DNA of 64,000 bases from Rhizobiales bacterium IMCC20636. Its GTDB lineage: Bacteria > Pseudomonadota > Alphaproteobacteria > Rhizobiales > GCA-2746425. Numbering within the stretch: the stretch's first letter is position 1; each line of letters starts with the position of its first letter. The stretch is taken from the NCBI GenBank assembly GCA_016865015.1, contig CP018226.1, positions 2,139,001 through 2,203,000 of the forward strand, given 5' to 3'. Positions 1-7,964 of this stretch are shown one piece after another. The notes under the pieces are model-generated. The model saw only the letters and a program-made list of their open reading frames with translations, was not told the origin of the DNA and searched no databases. Position numbers and translations under genes: made by a program.

Positions 1-1
1 C

Positions 2-373
2 AAAATTCGAACGTGGCCGGATGTCTGGTCAATTTCAAGTGAGACCAAAGAGCAGCTGGTGGAGCTTTTTAAAGCCCGGCCAAACGCCTTCTGGGTTCAG
101 CATTTGCGCGCTGCAGATTTACCGGTGGAACCTGTCAATACCCTGTCAGAAGCTGTCAAGTCACCTCAACTCGCTGCCCGCAGGTATTTTCAGTCAAACC
201 CCGATGATACCAAAGCGACCCTGCCATTGACGGCCTTTCGCATGAGTGAAGGTGGTCCGGCCCTGTCATCTGCGCCGCCAAGGCACGGACAACACAGTGC
301 CGAGGTTCTGCGCGAGATCGGTTTGAGCGAAGATCAGATCGAAGCCCTGTTTGAAAAAGGCATTGTATTGTGA
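2..373 (+). CDS. CoA transferase family III (CaiB/BaiF), C-terminal part
   Basis: Open from the window edge, so the N-terminus and the catalytic Asp region are missing; 123 residues are visible. Seen: a FxxRPNAFW / VEPVNTLSEAV segment followed by a tail with GQHSAEVLREIGLSEDQI and GIVL. Family knowledge: class III CoA transferases end this way (H-(S/N)-x-x-V-L-x-x-L-G-x-x-x-x-x-I), and the VxPV...E segment is the typical region before the second CoA-site loop. These enzymes move CoA between carboxylic acids in the cytoplasm; substrates vary widely. The last codon overlaps the GTG start of the lactonase-like gene by 4 bp, so it is probably co-translated with the oxidase operon downstream. The substrate cannot be told from this fragment. 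Confidence 0.8.
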   Translation, partial: KIRTWPDVWSISSETKEQLVELFKARPNAFWVQHLRAADLPVEPVNTLSEAVKSPQLAARRYFQSNPDDTKATLPLTAFRMSEGGPALSSAPPRHGQHSAEVLREIGLSEDQIEALFEKGIVL

Positions 374-1260
374 GGCGTAACGCACCGCTCTTGACTGCGC
401 AATTGTTCACGAGACTGCCTGAGGATTTGCGCCACAAGGGCGAGCCCTCAGCGTGGGCCAGGATGACTCGTCCGGGACAAGACATGCATTCCTTTCTGGA
501 AGGGACATTCTTTGATGCGGAGCGCAATCTCTGGCTGTCAGATGTGCCCTATGGACGGGTGTTTCGCGTGTCGACCGGTGGCGATTGGGAAATCATGCAC
601 CATTTCGCCGGGGAACCGCATTCAATGCGCATTGCCCCGGATGGACGGCACATTGCGGTGGATTATGGGCACGGCCTGATAGAGCTGACAGGCCGTGACA
701 GTTTCTCCTGTCTCAGCACCGGCATCGCCGATCAACCATTCATGGGCCTGTCCGACATGTGTTACGGCCCTGACGGCACACTTTGGTTTACCGACAGTGG
801 GCGCACATCCTTGAGTGACCCTGCCGGACGGGTTTACAGCCTGTCTCCGGCTGGTGCATTGCGACTGGTGCTGGATTGCGTGCCATATTCCAACGGCATC
901 TGCCTCTCGCCGGATGGCGCATGGGTCTATGTTGCCGCGACGCGCTCCAATCAGGTCTGGCGCTTTTCAACCAGGCTTCCAGATAGCGGGCCACCCATGG
1001 TGGGAACGTTTCTGCAACTCAGCGGAGGGCTGGGCCCGGACGGGTTGGGAACAAACAGCGCAGGCTGGCTTGCTGTCGCACAGGCACAGGCTGGACGCGC
1101 TTATGTGTTTGACGCGCTTGGTGATCTCCTGGCAGAAATCCGACTGCCGGACGGTCTCTGGACGACATCTGTAACCTTCCATCCTGACAATCCCACACAA
1201 CTATACATCACCGAGGCACAATTTGGCGCGGTGTTCACTTGCATTATTCCCACACCATGA
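370..1260 (+). CDS. SMP-30/gluconolactonase-like beta-propeller protein
   Basis: A 296-residue protein of the SMP-30/LRE family (six-bladed propeller, divalent-metal-dependent lactonase). Seen: an N-terminal FLEGTFFDAERNLWLSD stretch, whose Glu matches the family metal ligand, a mid-protein SNGICLSPDG motif (the Asn ligand) and GPDGLGTNSAGWLAVA near residue 220 (the Asp ligand). No signal peptide, so probably cytoplasmic. GTG start chosen because it overlaps the preceding stop as GTGA. Followed by the DapA-family gene with a short overlap or gap. Inference: hydrolyses a lactone or lactone-like ring in the pathway served by this operon. SMP-30 relatives also include non-lactonase hydrolases, so the substrate is open. 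Confidence 0.8.
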   Translation: MRRNAPLLTAQLFTRLPEDLRHKGEPSAWARMTRPGQDMHSFLEGTFFDAERNLWLSDVPYGRVFRVSTGGDWEIMHHFAGEPHSMRIAPDGRHIAVDYGHGLIELTGRDSFSCLSTGIADQPFMGLSDMCYGPDGTLWFTDSGRTSLSDPAGRVYSLSPAGALRLVLDCVPYSNGICLSPDGAWVYVAATRSNQVWRFSTRLPDSGPPMVGTFLQLSGGLGPDGLGTNSAGWLAVAQAQAGRAYVFDALGDLLAEIRLPDGLWTTSVTFHPDNPTQLYITEAQFGAVFTCIIPTP

Positions 1261-1268
1261 GGACCATC

Positions 1269-2168
1269 ATGAATAAAGACGACTTGCACGGTTACGTCCC
1301 TGCCATTGCCACACCTTTCAACGAGGCTGGCGAGATCATGGAGGATGCGTTTGTGGACCTCTTTGAATTTTTGATCAGCAGGGGCGCGAGCTGTGTCTGC
1401 ATCGCGGGTGACAATGGTGAAAGCTGGGCATTGTCAGCCGAAGAACGCGGACGTCTTGTCCGGGTGGCGAAAGATGCATCAAAGGGACGGGTGCCAATCA
1501 TGATGGGCATCTCTGCGCCGACAATCGAGGCGTCTCTTGCCTATGTCCGAGCCGCTGAAGACAATGGTGCAGACGTGTTGCTGTCCATGCCTCAAACCTA
1601 TGTGTTGAAGGCGACCGATGCTGAACTGATGGCCCGGTTCGAAGAAGTCTCGGCGGCAACAGACAAGCCGCTGGTTCTTTATAATTCGCCTCGCCGAATG
1701 GGCTTTTCGCTGACCATCGACCAGACCGAAACCCTGATGAACAATCACAATGTCATTGGCATCAAGGAAAGCCAGCGAGATTTTTTCTATCATACGCATT
1801 TGCTGGAACGCCTCGGCGACAAGATGTCGGTGATGACAGGGCCATGCCACTACATCCTGCCAGCCTTCGCTCTCGGCGCGAAGGGGTTCATCGCCACAGG
1901 GCCTGAGTTCACCGAGTTGCTTCCATCGGACATGGCGGGTGTGGGGACCGCAGCGCCTGATGCAACCTATCGCAAAACCCACTACCAATTGACCGTGCTA
2001 TATGAGCTGTTGATGAGTGTTGCGACATGGCCTGCATCTTTCAAGGCGGCATTGAACTTGATCGGTCAACCTGCGGGGATTCCCCGTGACCCGGTTCTTC
2101 CAGCAACGCAGGCCGACATCGACAAGATCAAGCGCTGCTTTGACGATCTGGGAATCACCTACGGATGA
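1269..2168 (+). CDS. DapA-family (dihydrodipicolinate synthase/N-acetylneuraminate lyase) class I aldolase
   Basis: 299 residues, the normal family length. Family chemistry: a lysine Schiff base with a 2-keto acid for aldol cleavage, condensation or dehydration/deamination. Seen: N-terminal VPAIATPF, CIAGDNGESWAL in place of the usual GTTGE loop, PLVLYNSPRRMG with the Tyr, and IGIKESQRDFFY with the Schiff-base Lys. ATG at 1269 was chosen because GAGGA lies 5 nt upstream; an in-frame ATG at 1257 would overlap the previous stop. The stop overlaps the next ATG (ATGA). Next to an HcnABC/LhpBEF-like dehydrogenase this could be a pyrroline-4-hydroxy-2-carboxylate deaminase-type enzyme (LhpC/HypD), but the unusual GDNGES loop leaves the substrate undecided. 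Confidence 0.85.
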   Translation: MNKDDLHGYVPAIATPFNEAGEIMEDAFVDLFEFLISRGASCVCIAGDNGESWALSAEERGRLVRVAKDASKGRVPIMMGISAPTIEASLAYVRAAEDNGADVLLSMPQTYVLKATDAELMARFEEVSAATDKPLVLYNSPRRMGFSLTIDQTETLMNNHNVIGIKESQRDFFYHTHLLERLGDKMSVMTGPCHYILPAFALGAKGFIATGPEFTELLPSDMAGVGTAAPDATYRKTHYQLTVLYELLMSVATWPASFKAALNLIGQPAGIPRDPVLPATQADIDKIKRCFDDLGITYG

Positions 2169-2467
2169 TCCGACTTGTGCCCAACCAGTCTGACTCAATT
2201 CAACGTGCACCGTTGGTCGATTTCACATTCAACGGTCGGATCATATCCGGGCATATGGGCGAAGCGGTTTTCACCGCTTTGACTCGCGCTGGCGTCTTGC
2301 ATCTGCGGGACGCACCGGCAGATGGCGCGCCGCGCGGTGCGTTTTGCTGCATGGGTCTGTGCCAGGAATGTGTCGTCGAGATTGCTGGCAACAGTGTAGA
2401 AAGTTGCCGCCAGCCTTTGTCTGAAGGCTTGGCGGTGCTGTCGGTGACGCGTGGCAAACATGGCTGA
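2165..2467 (+). CDS. (2Fe-2S)-binding small subunit of an HcnABC/LhpF-type dehydrogenase
   Basis: A 100-residue ferredoxin-like protein. Seen: after a beta-rich N-terminus (DFTFNGRIISGHMGEAVFTAL), the cysteine cluster RGAFCCMGLCQECVV and a later SCRQP Cys, matching the Fer2_4 arrangement of HcnA, OoxA/NoxA-associated and hydroxyproline dehydrogenase small subunits. Its size is that of HcnA. It would pass electrons between the two flavin subunits encoded immediately downstream. ATG overlaps the DapA-family stop by 4 bp, and its own stop overlaps the start of the next gene, so the three subunits are translationally coupled. It has no signal peptide. Confidence 0.87.
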   Translation: MIRLVPNQSDSIQRAPLVDFTFNGRIISGHMGEAVFTALTRAGVLHLRDAPADGAPRGAFCCMGLCQECVVEIAGNSVESCRQPLSEGLAVLSVTRGKHG

Positions 2468-3881
2468 GCCATTTGACATAGCCGTGTTGGGCGCAGGTCC
2501 TGCAGGTGCCAATGCAGCGTTGGAGGCCTCCAGACTGGGCTGCCGCGTAGTGATGATTGACGAGCAATCACATGCGGGTGGACAGGTCTGGCGGGCCAAG
2601 AGCGCGGCCGTCCTTTCTGCGCCGGAAACGCCGGAAACCAGTGCGGGCAACCAACTGAGAAAAGCGGTCAGCCAGAGCGCTATCGCGCATCTTGGTGACG
2701 CAAGGGTCTGGCAGATCGAACAGGTGCCAGAAGGCTGGAGCCTGCAAATCCTGGTGGGCGGACGATCTGAAACGATCATTGCCAAAGCACTTGTGCTGGC
2801 CACGGGCGCGCGTGAATTTGTGCAGCCCATCCCTGGATGGACGCTTCCGGGTGTGATCGGGCTTGCTGGTGCAACCTCCTTGATGAAACAAGCCCTGATG
2901 CCTCCGGGTCACAGGACTGTTGTTTCCGGCTCGGGGCCGCTGGTGTTTTTCGTTGCCAGTGAAATCCGTCGACTTGGCGGCACAGTTGCAGCGGTTGTCA
3001 CGCCGAACAGCCGAATGGACTGGATAGGGGCATTGCCATCCATGTGCCGACGGCCTGATCTGATGTGGCGCGGGATGGTCTGGATGGCTGATCTGATGCT
3101 GGCACGTGTGCCGATTTTCTGGCGACATGCAGTCAGCGATGTGCGTGGTGAAGACGCCGTGTCGTCCGTGCAAATTTCAAAACTTGGTCCGGACTGGACG
3201 CCCTTGCGGACCGTCAAGACAGTCACGTCAGATAGTGTGTGTCTTGGCAATGGGCTGATTCCGGCTCTGGAGGCTGCGCAATTGGCGGGGCTTGAAATCA
3301 CCCACGCGCCAGAATTGGGTGGATGGGTTCCAAAGGTGGCCAAAGATGGCAGCACCAACCTGCGTGGTGTGTTCATGTGCGGTGATGGTGTGGGAATTAG
3401 GGGCGCGTCTGCTGCAGAAATCCATGGCAAACTTGCAGGTCTCAGCGCTGCTGAATTTACTGGCAAACAAGTCGGATTGCAGAAAAACCGACTGTATGCC
3501 CGTTATGCTGCTGCATCCAGTTTTGGCTTGGCAATGACGGCTCTGAGTGTGCCGCGCCCCGGCCTTGAGAAGTTGGCAACGCCACAAACCATCATGTGTC
3601 GTTGCGAAAGCCTGAGCCGGGATCAGCTTCTGCATGAAATCGAGGCGGGGGCTGCCAGCACCAACGCCGTCAAATCCGGTTTGCGTGCAGGCATGGGTCC
3701 TTGTGGCGGCAAATTCTGTCAAACCGCAATTGCGCGGCTTGTCGCGTCCACGAAAGGGTTGGAAGAGGGCGCTGTGCCACCTCACACGGCAAGGCCTCCG
3801 CTGCGCCCCGTTCCGGTTTCGGCCCTGGCTGGCGATTTTGCCTATTCAGATCTGCCGATCCCAAAGCCAGCGCCATTATGA
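2460..3881 (+). CDS. FAD/NAD(P)-binding oxidoreductase with C-terminal BFD-like [2Fe-2S] domain (HcnB/LhpE type)
   Basis: 473 residues. Seen: an N-terminal Rossmann motif GAGPAGANAA (about residues 12-21), a second dinucleotide-binding motif (VVSGSGPLVFFVA), ATGARE, and the typical FMCGDGVGIRGASAAEIHGKLAG segment near residue 310. The C-terminus carries Cys380, Cys382, Cys415 and Cys420 in MCRCES...GPCGGKFC, a bacterioferritin-associated-ferredoxin-like [2Fe-2S] site. This architecture is that of HcnB, opine oxidase subunit A and the D-hydroxyproline dehydrogenase alpha subunit. ATG 2460 overlaps the previous stop; a GTG at 2451 is possible but lacks support. It should form one complex with the flanking small Fe-S protein and the DadA-like subunit. 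Confidence 0.88.
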   Translation: MAEPFDIAVLGAGPAGANAALEASRLGCRVVMIDEQSHAGGQVWRAKSAAVLSAPETPETSAGNQLRKAVSQSAIAHLGDARVWQIEQVPEGWSLQILVGGRSETIIAKALVLATGAREFVQPIPGWTLPGVIGLAGATSLMKQALMPPGHRTVVSGSGPLVFFVASEIRRLGGTVAAVVTPNSRMDWIGALPSMCRRPDLMWRGMVWMADLMLARVPIFWRHAVSDVRGEDAVSSVQISKLGPDWTPLRTVKTVTSDSVCLGNGLIPALEAAQLAGLEITHAPELGGWVPKVAKDGSTNLRGVFMCGDGVGIRGASAAEIHGKLAGLSAAEFTGKQVGLQKNRLYARYAAASSFGLAMTALSVPRPGLEKLATPQTIMCRCESLSRDQLLHEIEAGAASTNAVKSGLRAGMGPCGGKFCQTAIARLVASTKGLEEGAVPPHTARPPLRPVPVSALAGDFAYSDLPIPKPAPL

Positions 3882-4978
3882 CCCAAGCTTACGACATTGC
3901 GATAATTGGTGGCGGGATCATGGGATGCGGAACGGCTCTGCGCGTGGCCAAGGGCGGCATGCGCCCAATCGTGCTTGACCAGGGCGATTTGGGGCAGGGC
4001 GCCTCTGGCGTGAATGCCGGCACGCTGTCCTTGCAGATCAAGCGGGTTAAATTGATGCCTTACGCGCTCAAGGGTCATGCCGAATGGGAATCCATCGGTG
4101 ATGCGGTTGGCTTTCGAAAAACCGGTGGATACACAGTGGCCTTCACAGAGCGTGAAGCGGAGTTGCTGCATGAGCGCCAAACCCTGAAAGCTGAAGCTGG
4201 CGCGCCCATCACATTTGTCTCCAACAATGCGTTGCGCGCTGCTGAGCCTCATTTGAGTCACAAGGTGAGGGCGGCCAGCTATTGCCCTGATGATGGCTAT
4301 GCGAATTCCTCTTTGACCGGTCAATATTATCGCGCCCAATTGCGCGACAATGGAATTGACTACAAAGAGCGCGCTGCTGTTACCACAATTGCCGGAAGCG
4401 CCGGGGGTTTTGAACTGGGTACCTCGAAGGGCGTCATCAGCGCCACACGCGTGCTGCTGGCGGCAGGCGCGTGGCTTAAACCACTTGCGGCACTGCTTGA
4501 TGTCGAATTGCCAGTTCAGGCGCGCATCAATACAGTGTCTGTCACGGAACGCATGCCCCCTTTGACGTCCACCGTGATTGGTCACGCGACCGGTTTGCTG
4601 ACCATGAAGCAAAAGGCAAACGGGACTGTTCTGGTCGGTGGTGGCTGGCAGGGCCGAGGCATGCCACAAGAGGGCCGCGGCGAGGTGCTTTCAAGTTCCG
4701 TTGCGCCCAATCTGGCCCTTGCACAATATGCGCTGCCTGATTTGGCCAAGGCTCGCGTGTTGCGCAGCTGGACCGGGTTTGAAGCCAATGTCCCCGATTT
4801 CTATCCTCTCGCCGGTGCATTGTCGGGCGTTGAGGATGCCTATGTGCTGGGCTGCGTGCGCGGCGGCTACACCATTGGTCCTTACATCGGAAAACTGATG
4901 GGCGACTATATTCTTGGGCGCGAGCCTGAACTGCCTCTGTTCGATCCGGGGCGCGACTTCACAAAGGACGTTATATGA
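3878..4978 (+). CDS. DadA/glycine-oxidase-like FAD-dependent oxidoreductase (HcnC/LhpB-type subunit)
   Basis: 366 residues of the DAO fold. Seen: N-terminal DIAIIGGGIMGCGTALRVA (FAD-binding GxGxxG plus Cys), QGASGVNAGTLSLQ, a central substrate-domain region, and VLGCVRGGYTIGPYIGKLMGDYILG at the C-terminus, where FAD binding is completed. Families with this pairing oxidise the C-N bond of amino or imino acids (glycine in HcnABC, opines in OoxAB, D-hydroxyproline in LhpBEF, D-amino acids in DadA). It is slightly shorter than HcnC (about 417 residues as I recall). ATGA overlap with the upstream subunit and ATGA overlap with the SDR downstream. It has no signal peptide. Substrate not resolved. 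Confidence 0.85.
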   Translation: MTQAYDIAIIGGGIMGCGTALRVAKGGMRPIVLDQGDLGQGASGVNAGTLSLQIKRVKLMPYALKGHAEWESIGDAVGFRKTGGYTVAFTEREAELLHERQTLKAEAGAPITFVSNNALRAAEPHLSHKVRAASYCPDDGYANSSLTGQYYRAQLRDNGIDYKERAAVTTIAGSAGGFELGTSKGVISATRVLLAAGAWLKPLAALLDVELPVQARINTVSVTERMPPLTSTVIGHATGLLTMKQKANGTVLVGGGWQGRGMPQEGRGEVLSSSVAPNLALAQYALPDLAKARVLRSWTGFEANVPDFYPLAGALSGVEDAYVLGCVRGGYTIGPYIGKLMGDYILGREPELPLFDPGRDFTKDVI

Positions 4979-5760
4979 GCTTGATTTCAATGGATACCTG
5001 CCGTCTGGACGGTAAACTGGCCATCATAACCGGTGGCGGCAGCGGCATTGGTGAGGCAACTGCTAGGGTCTTTGCAGAAGCAGGTGCGACAGTGGTTGTC
5101 ACCGGGCGTCGTCTGGAGCCATTGCAGCGCGTTGCCAACGCAATTGGCGGCCACGCAATTGTCTGTGACGTTTCCAACCAGTCTGACGTCAAAGCCATGT
5201 TTGCCAATGCACTGAAGATTACCGGCAAAGTCGATGTTCTGCTGAACAATGCCGGTGGACCGGGGCCTATTGCACCGGTGGCCGAGGTTGATATGGAGGC
5301 CTGGATCGGCTGCATGAACATCAACCTTGTCGGCGCGATGTATTGTCTTCAGGAAGCCGCCAAAATCATGAGCGCGCAAAAATCCGGATCCATCATCAAC
5401 ATGTCGTCGCTGATGGGCATACAGGGTTACCCAATGCGCTCGGCCTATGTTGCCTCGAAATTCGCACTGATTGGTATTACCGAAACCATGGCCCGCGAAT
5501 TGGGACCTTTGAACGTTCGGGTGAATGCGCTGATGCCCGGCGCGGTGTCCGGCGAAAACATGGATCGCATCCTGAAGCGTCGCTCCGAGGCTGAAGGCCG
5601 ACCGGTTGATGAAATCGAGCGTGAAAACTACACCGATGTCGCTGCGCTGAAGCGTTGGGTTGCACCCGAAGAGGTGGGAAGGGCGGCATTGTACTACGCC
5701 TCAGACCTGTCCTCGGCGGTGACTGGGGATAAAATGAAAGTGGATTGCGGGCGTTTCTAG
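4975..5760 (+). CDS. SDR family NAD(P)-dependent oxidoreductase
   Basis: 261 residues, a classical short-chain dehydrogenase. Seen: TGGGSGIGEATA nucleotide motif, acidic CDVSN after beta-strand 3 or 4, NNAGG, catalytic Ser in NMSSLMG, and the YVASK Tyr/Lys pair, then ALMPGAVSGENMDRI; the end (TGDKMKVDCGRF) resembles the usual C-terminal GG motif with one Gly replaced. It is the last gene of the coupled operon (ATGA overlap with the flavoprotein). It would oxidise or reduce a hydroxy or keto intermediate of the same pathway. The exact substrate cannot be read from the sequence. Confidence 0.88.
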   Translation: MSLISMDTCRLDGKLAIITGGGSGIGEATARVFAEAGATVVVTGRRLEPLQRVANAIGGHAIVCDVSNQSDVKAMFANALKITGKVDVLLNNAGGPGPIAPVAEVDMEAWIGCMNINLVGAMYCLQEAAKIMSAQKSGSIINMSSLMGIQGYPMRSAYVASKFALIGITETMARELGPLNVRVNALMPGAVSGENMDRILKRRSEAEGRPVDEIERENYTDVAALKRWVAPEEVGRAALYYASDLSSAVTGDKMKVDCGRF

Positions 5761-5784
5761 CAATTTTGTGATGTTGCCTATTCG

Positions 5785-5805
5785 GTGTTTGATGCCTTCA
5801 AACAC
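5785..5805 (+). terminator. Possible weak terminator hairpin after the oxidase operon
   Basis: Perfect 8-bp inverted repeat GTGTTTGA / TCAAACAC with a 5-nt loop, 25 bases after the SDR stop. No T-run follows, so it may be a processing or stability hairpin rather than an intrinsic terminator. Confidence 0.4.
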
Positions 5806-5982
5806 TAACTGCTTCACAGACATAGCCGGATGCTCCTGACCAGCGAATCAACCGGCTAAAGACATTTGAATCCTGAATTAACACAACAGCCATTTTCCGG
5901 ACCTTGCGGAGATTATCCGCCGGGTTTCATGGCAACCTGATGCTCAGGCGTTTATCTCCGACATCGGTTATATACTGCCGAA

Positions 5983-6012
5983 TTGACGTACATACCAACT
6001 GTATGGTATGTT
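5983..6012 (+). promoter_or_regulatory. TetR promoter overlapped by a palindromic operator
   Basis: A perfect palindrome with 8-bp arms, ACATACCA (5990-5997) and TGGTATGT (6004-6011), separated by 6 bp, ends 7 bp before the TetR start codon. It covers a plausible sigma-70 promoter: TTGACG (5983-5988), 18-bp spacer, TATGTT (6007-6012). Inference: the TetR protein binds here and represses its own operon. If that promoter is real, the transcript would begin at or next to the ATG at 6019, giving a nearly leaderless mRNA. Confidence 0.7.
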
Positions 6013-6018
6013 TGATCC

Positions 6019-6687
6019 ATGGCAAGACCTACCAAACAAGAACCTGAACGCGGAGATGCCCGCACACGCCTTTTGGAGGCTGCGCGGGATATGATCCGCA
6101 AAAAGGGATTTTCCGGCACGACCGTGGATGATCTTTGCAAGGCTGCAGCTGTGACAAAAGGGGCCTACTTTCATCATTTTAACAGCAAGGAAGCTCTCGG
6201 CGTTGCTGCTGCGGAGTTCTGGACCGAAACAACCTCTGCTCTGTTTGCCCATGCCCCCTATCACGTTCCGGATGATCCGCTGGAGCGCGTGCTTGCATAT
6301 GTAGAATTCCGCAAAGCCATCATCGAGGGCGCTCCAGCCGAGTTCACCTGTCTTGTTGGAACGATGGCTCAGGAGACTTACGAATCTTATCCCGCAATCC
6401 GCGACGCCTGTGCAACGAGCATCTTTGGCCACGCCGCGACGCTGGAGCCGGACATCCAGGCCGCCAAGATTGAGCATGGTCTAACCGATGACGGCTGGAC
6501 AGCGCAAAGTCTGGCCCGTCACACGCAGGCTGTTCTGCAGGGGGCATTCATTCTCGCAAAAGCGACCGGTGATCGCGAGATTGCGCGCGAAAGTGTCGAT
6601 CATCTCAAACGTTATATTCAACTTCTGTTCAACCGCGCTCGAGACGAAACCGGAACAAGTGAGGGAAAATGCAACAAACGTTCTTGA
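6019..6687 (+). CDS. TetR/AcrR family transcriptional regulator
   Basis: 222 residues. Seen: an N-terminal helix-turn-helix (about residues 17-60), TRLLEAARDMIRKKGFSGTT then VTKGAYFHHFNSKEAL, which is the TetR signature including the YxHF recognition helix. The C-terminal ligand domain is TetR_C-like (GTMAQETYESYPAIRDAC). It lies just after a perfect palindrome that is very probably its operator, and only 19 bp before the VOC gene, so it probably controls the VOC and SRPBCC genes as well as itself. The ligand is unknown. Confidence 0.9.
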   Translation: MARPTKQEPERGDARTRLLEAARDMIRKKGFSGTTVDDLCKAAAVTKGAYFHHFNSKEALGVAAAEFWTETTSALFAHAPYHVPDDPLERVLAYVEFRKAIIEGAPAEFTCLVGTMAQETYESYPAIRDACATSIFGHAATLEPDIQAAKIEHGLTDDGWTAQSLARHTQAVLQGAFILAKATGDREIARESVDHLKRYIQLLFNRARDETGTSEGKCNKRS

Positions 6688-6706
6688 AGAAAAAGGAGAC
6701 AAACCG

Positions 6707-7483
6707 ATGACCAATCGCGATGGCACCCCAATCTGGTATGAGCTGATCACCCCGGATCCCGATGCGGCGCAGCAATTTTATGAAACTGTGACGGGTTGGA
6801 CGTTCGAGGCGATGCCCGGAGGATTGAACCTTGACTATCGGATCGCCTCTGCCAAAGACAAATCCGTAGCTGGTGTGATGCGGACGCCCGATCATGCAGA
6901 GACCATGCCGAGTATGTGGTTTGTTTATATTGGGGTGGAAGATGTCGATGCTGCGGCAGAAAAGGTCAAGTTGCTCGGTGGCAGCGTTGATATTGAACCT
7001 ACCGATATTCCCGGTGTCGGGCGATTTGCCTTTTGTACTGATCCGCAGGGCGCGCAGTTCTACCTGATGCGCGGAAGTAGCGATGAGGTCAGCACAGCCT
7101 TTGCGCCGATGACGCCCGGCCACGGTTGCTGGAACGAACTGGTCACGTCCAACCAGAAAGCGGCGCTAGATTTCTACAGCAAGCTGTTCGGCTGGGAGCA
7201 CGGAGGCGCGATGCCGATGGGGCCTGCTGGTGACTATACCTTCATCAGTCATGACGGCGTGATGATCGGCGCTGTGATGGACACGCCAGAAAAGAATATC
7301 AAACCGTTCTGGAATTTTGCGATGCAGGTCGCCGACATAGATGCGGCAAAGACGGCTGTGGAAACGGGGGGGGGCACCGTTCGAATGGGGCCGCACGAAT
7401 TGCCGGACAACAGCGGCTGGCTGATCCAGACTGATGATCCGCAGGGGGCAAAGATCATGTTCGTTGGCGCACGGAAGGAATGA
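6707..7483 (+). CDS. VOC family protein with two glyoxalase/bleomycin-resistance-like domains
   Basis: 258 residues made of two tandem VOC halves. The first starts at IWYELITPDPDAAQQFYETVTGW and the second at CWNELVTSNQKAALDFYSKLFGW. Both have the FY..LFGW/VTGW helix and a DPQGA(Q/K) strand near the end of the half. Such two-domain proteins bind a metal in paired beta-alpha-beta-beta-beta units; functions range from glyoxalase-like isomerisation to drug binding, and this type is often annotated only as a VOC protein. Start at 6707 is set by AAAGGAGA about 7 nt upstream. The TetR gene precedes it in the same transcription unit and the SRPBCC gene follows 4 bp after its stop. Confidence 0.85.
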   Translation: MTNRDGTPIWYELITPDPDAAQQFYETVTGWTFEAMPGGLNLDYRIASAKDKSVAGVMRTPDHAETMPSMWFVYIGVEDVDAAAEKVKLLGGSVDIEPTDIPGVGRFAFCTDPQGAQFYLMRGSSDEVSTAFAPMTPGHGCWNELVTSNQKAALDFYSKLFGWEHGGAMPMGPAGDYTFISHDGVMIGAVMDTPEKNIKPFWNFAMQVADIDAAKTAVETGGGTVRMGPHELPDNSGWLIQTDDPQGAKIMFVGARKE

Positions 7484-7487
7484 AGTC

Positions 7488-7958
7488 ATGAGTGGTGCCA
7501 AACACAAGCACGATCTCGTACTGGAATTGGTGCTCGATGCCTCTCGCGAGAAAATCTGGCGCTGCTGGACAGAGGCGGAGTTGCTGGAACAGTGGTTCAC
7601 GCCGAAACCGTTTACGACAGAAGTGGAAAGCATCGACCTGCGTACCGGCGGATCAAGCGTGTTCATAATGCGCGGGCCGAATGGCGAAGAGATCCACAAT
7701 GCCGGCGTCTATCTGGAGGTCGTGCCGCACGAAAAACTGGTGTTTACCGACGCTTATACCGAAGCGTGGGAGCCATCGGCAAAACCTTTCATGACAGCCG
7801 AAATCATCTTGAAGGATGCCGAAGGTGGCAAGACCCATTATACTGCGACCGCCCGTCATTGGAGCGCTGAAGATCGACGAAACCACGAGGAAATGGGGTT
7901 TCGTGACGGCTGGACACAGGCGGCCCGACAATTGGAAGAACTTGCAAAAACTCTTTGA
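7488..7958 (+). CDS. SRPBCC (AHSA1-like) domain protein
   Basis: 156 residues of the helix-grip START/Bet v1 fold. Seen: LVLELVLDASREKIWRCWTE at the N-terminus, EQWFTP, GGSSVFIMRGPNGEE, and RHWSAEDRRNHEEMGFRDGW followed by a C-terminal helix with QLEELA. This is the AHSA1/UPF domain pattern commonly found beside small regulators and VOC proteins. ATG 7488 follows AAGGAATGAAGTC. It is the last gene of the TetR unit and runs convergently into the acetyltransferase gene with only 6 bp between stops. Possible roles are hydrophobic ligand binding or stress response; none can be proved here. Confidence 0.85.
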   Translation: MSGAKHKHDLVLELVLDASREKIWRCWTEAELLEQWFTPKPFTTEVESIDLRTGGSSVFIMRGPNGEEIHNAGVYLEVVPHEKLVFTDAYTEAWEPSAKPFMTAEIILKDAEGGKTHYTATARHWSAEDRRNHEEMGFRDGWTQAARQLEELAKTL

Positions 7959-7964
7959 TTGGCT

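Noticed and set aside
3842-4669. Minus-strand open frame of 275 codons
   Set aside because: Antisense to the DadA-like subunit gene, no domain.
2165-4978. Naming the trio hcnABC (hydrogen cyanide synthase)
   Set aside because: Sequence motifs fit the wider amino/imino acid dehydrogenase family, and the operon partners point to catabolism. Cyanide production cannot be inferred.
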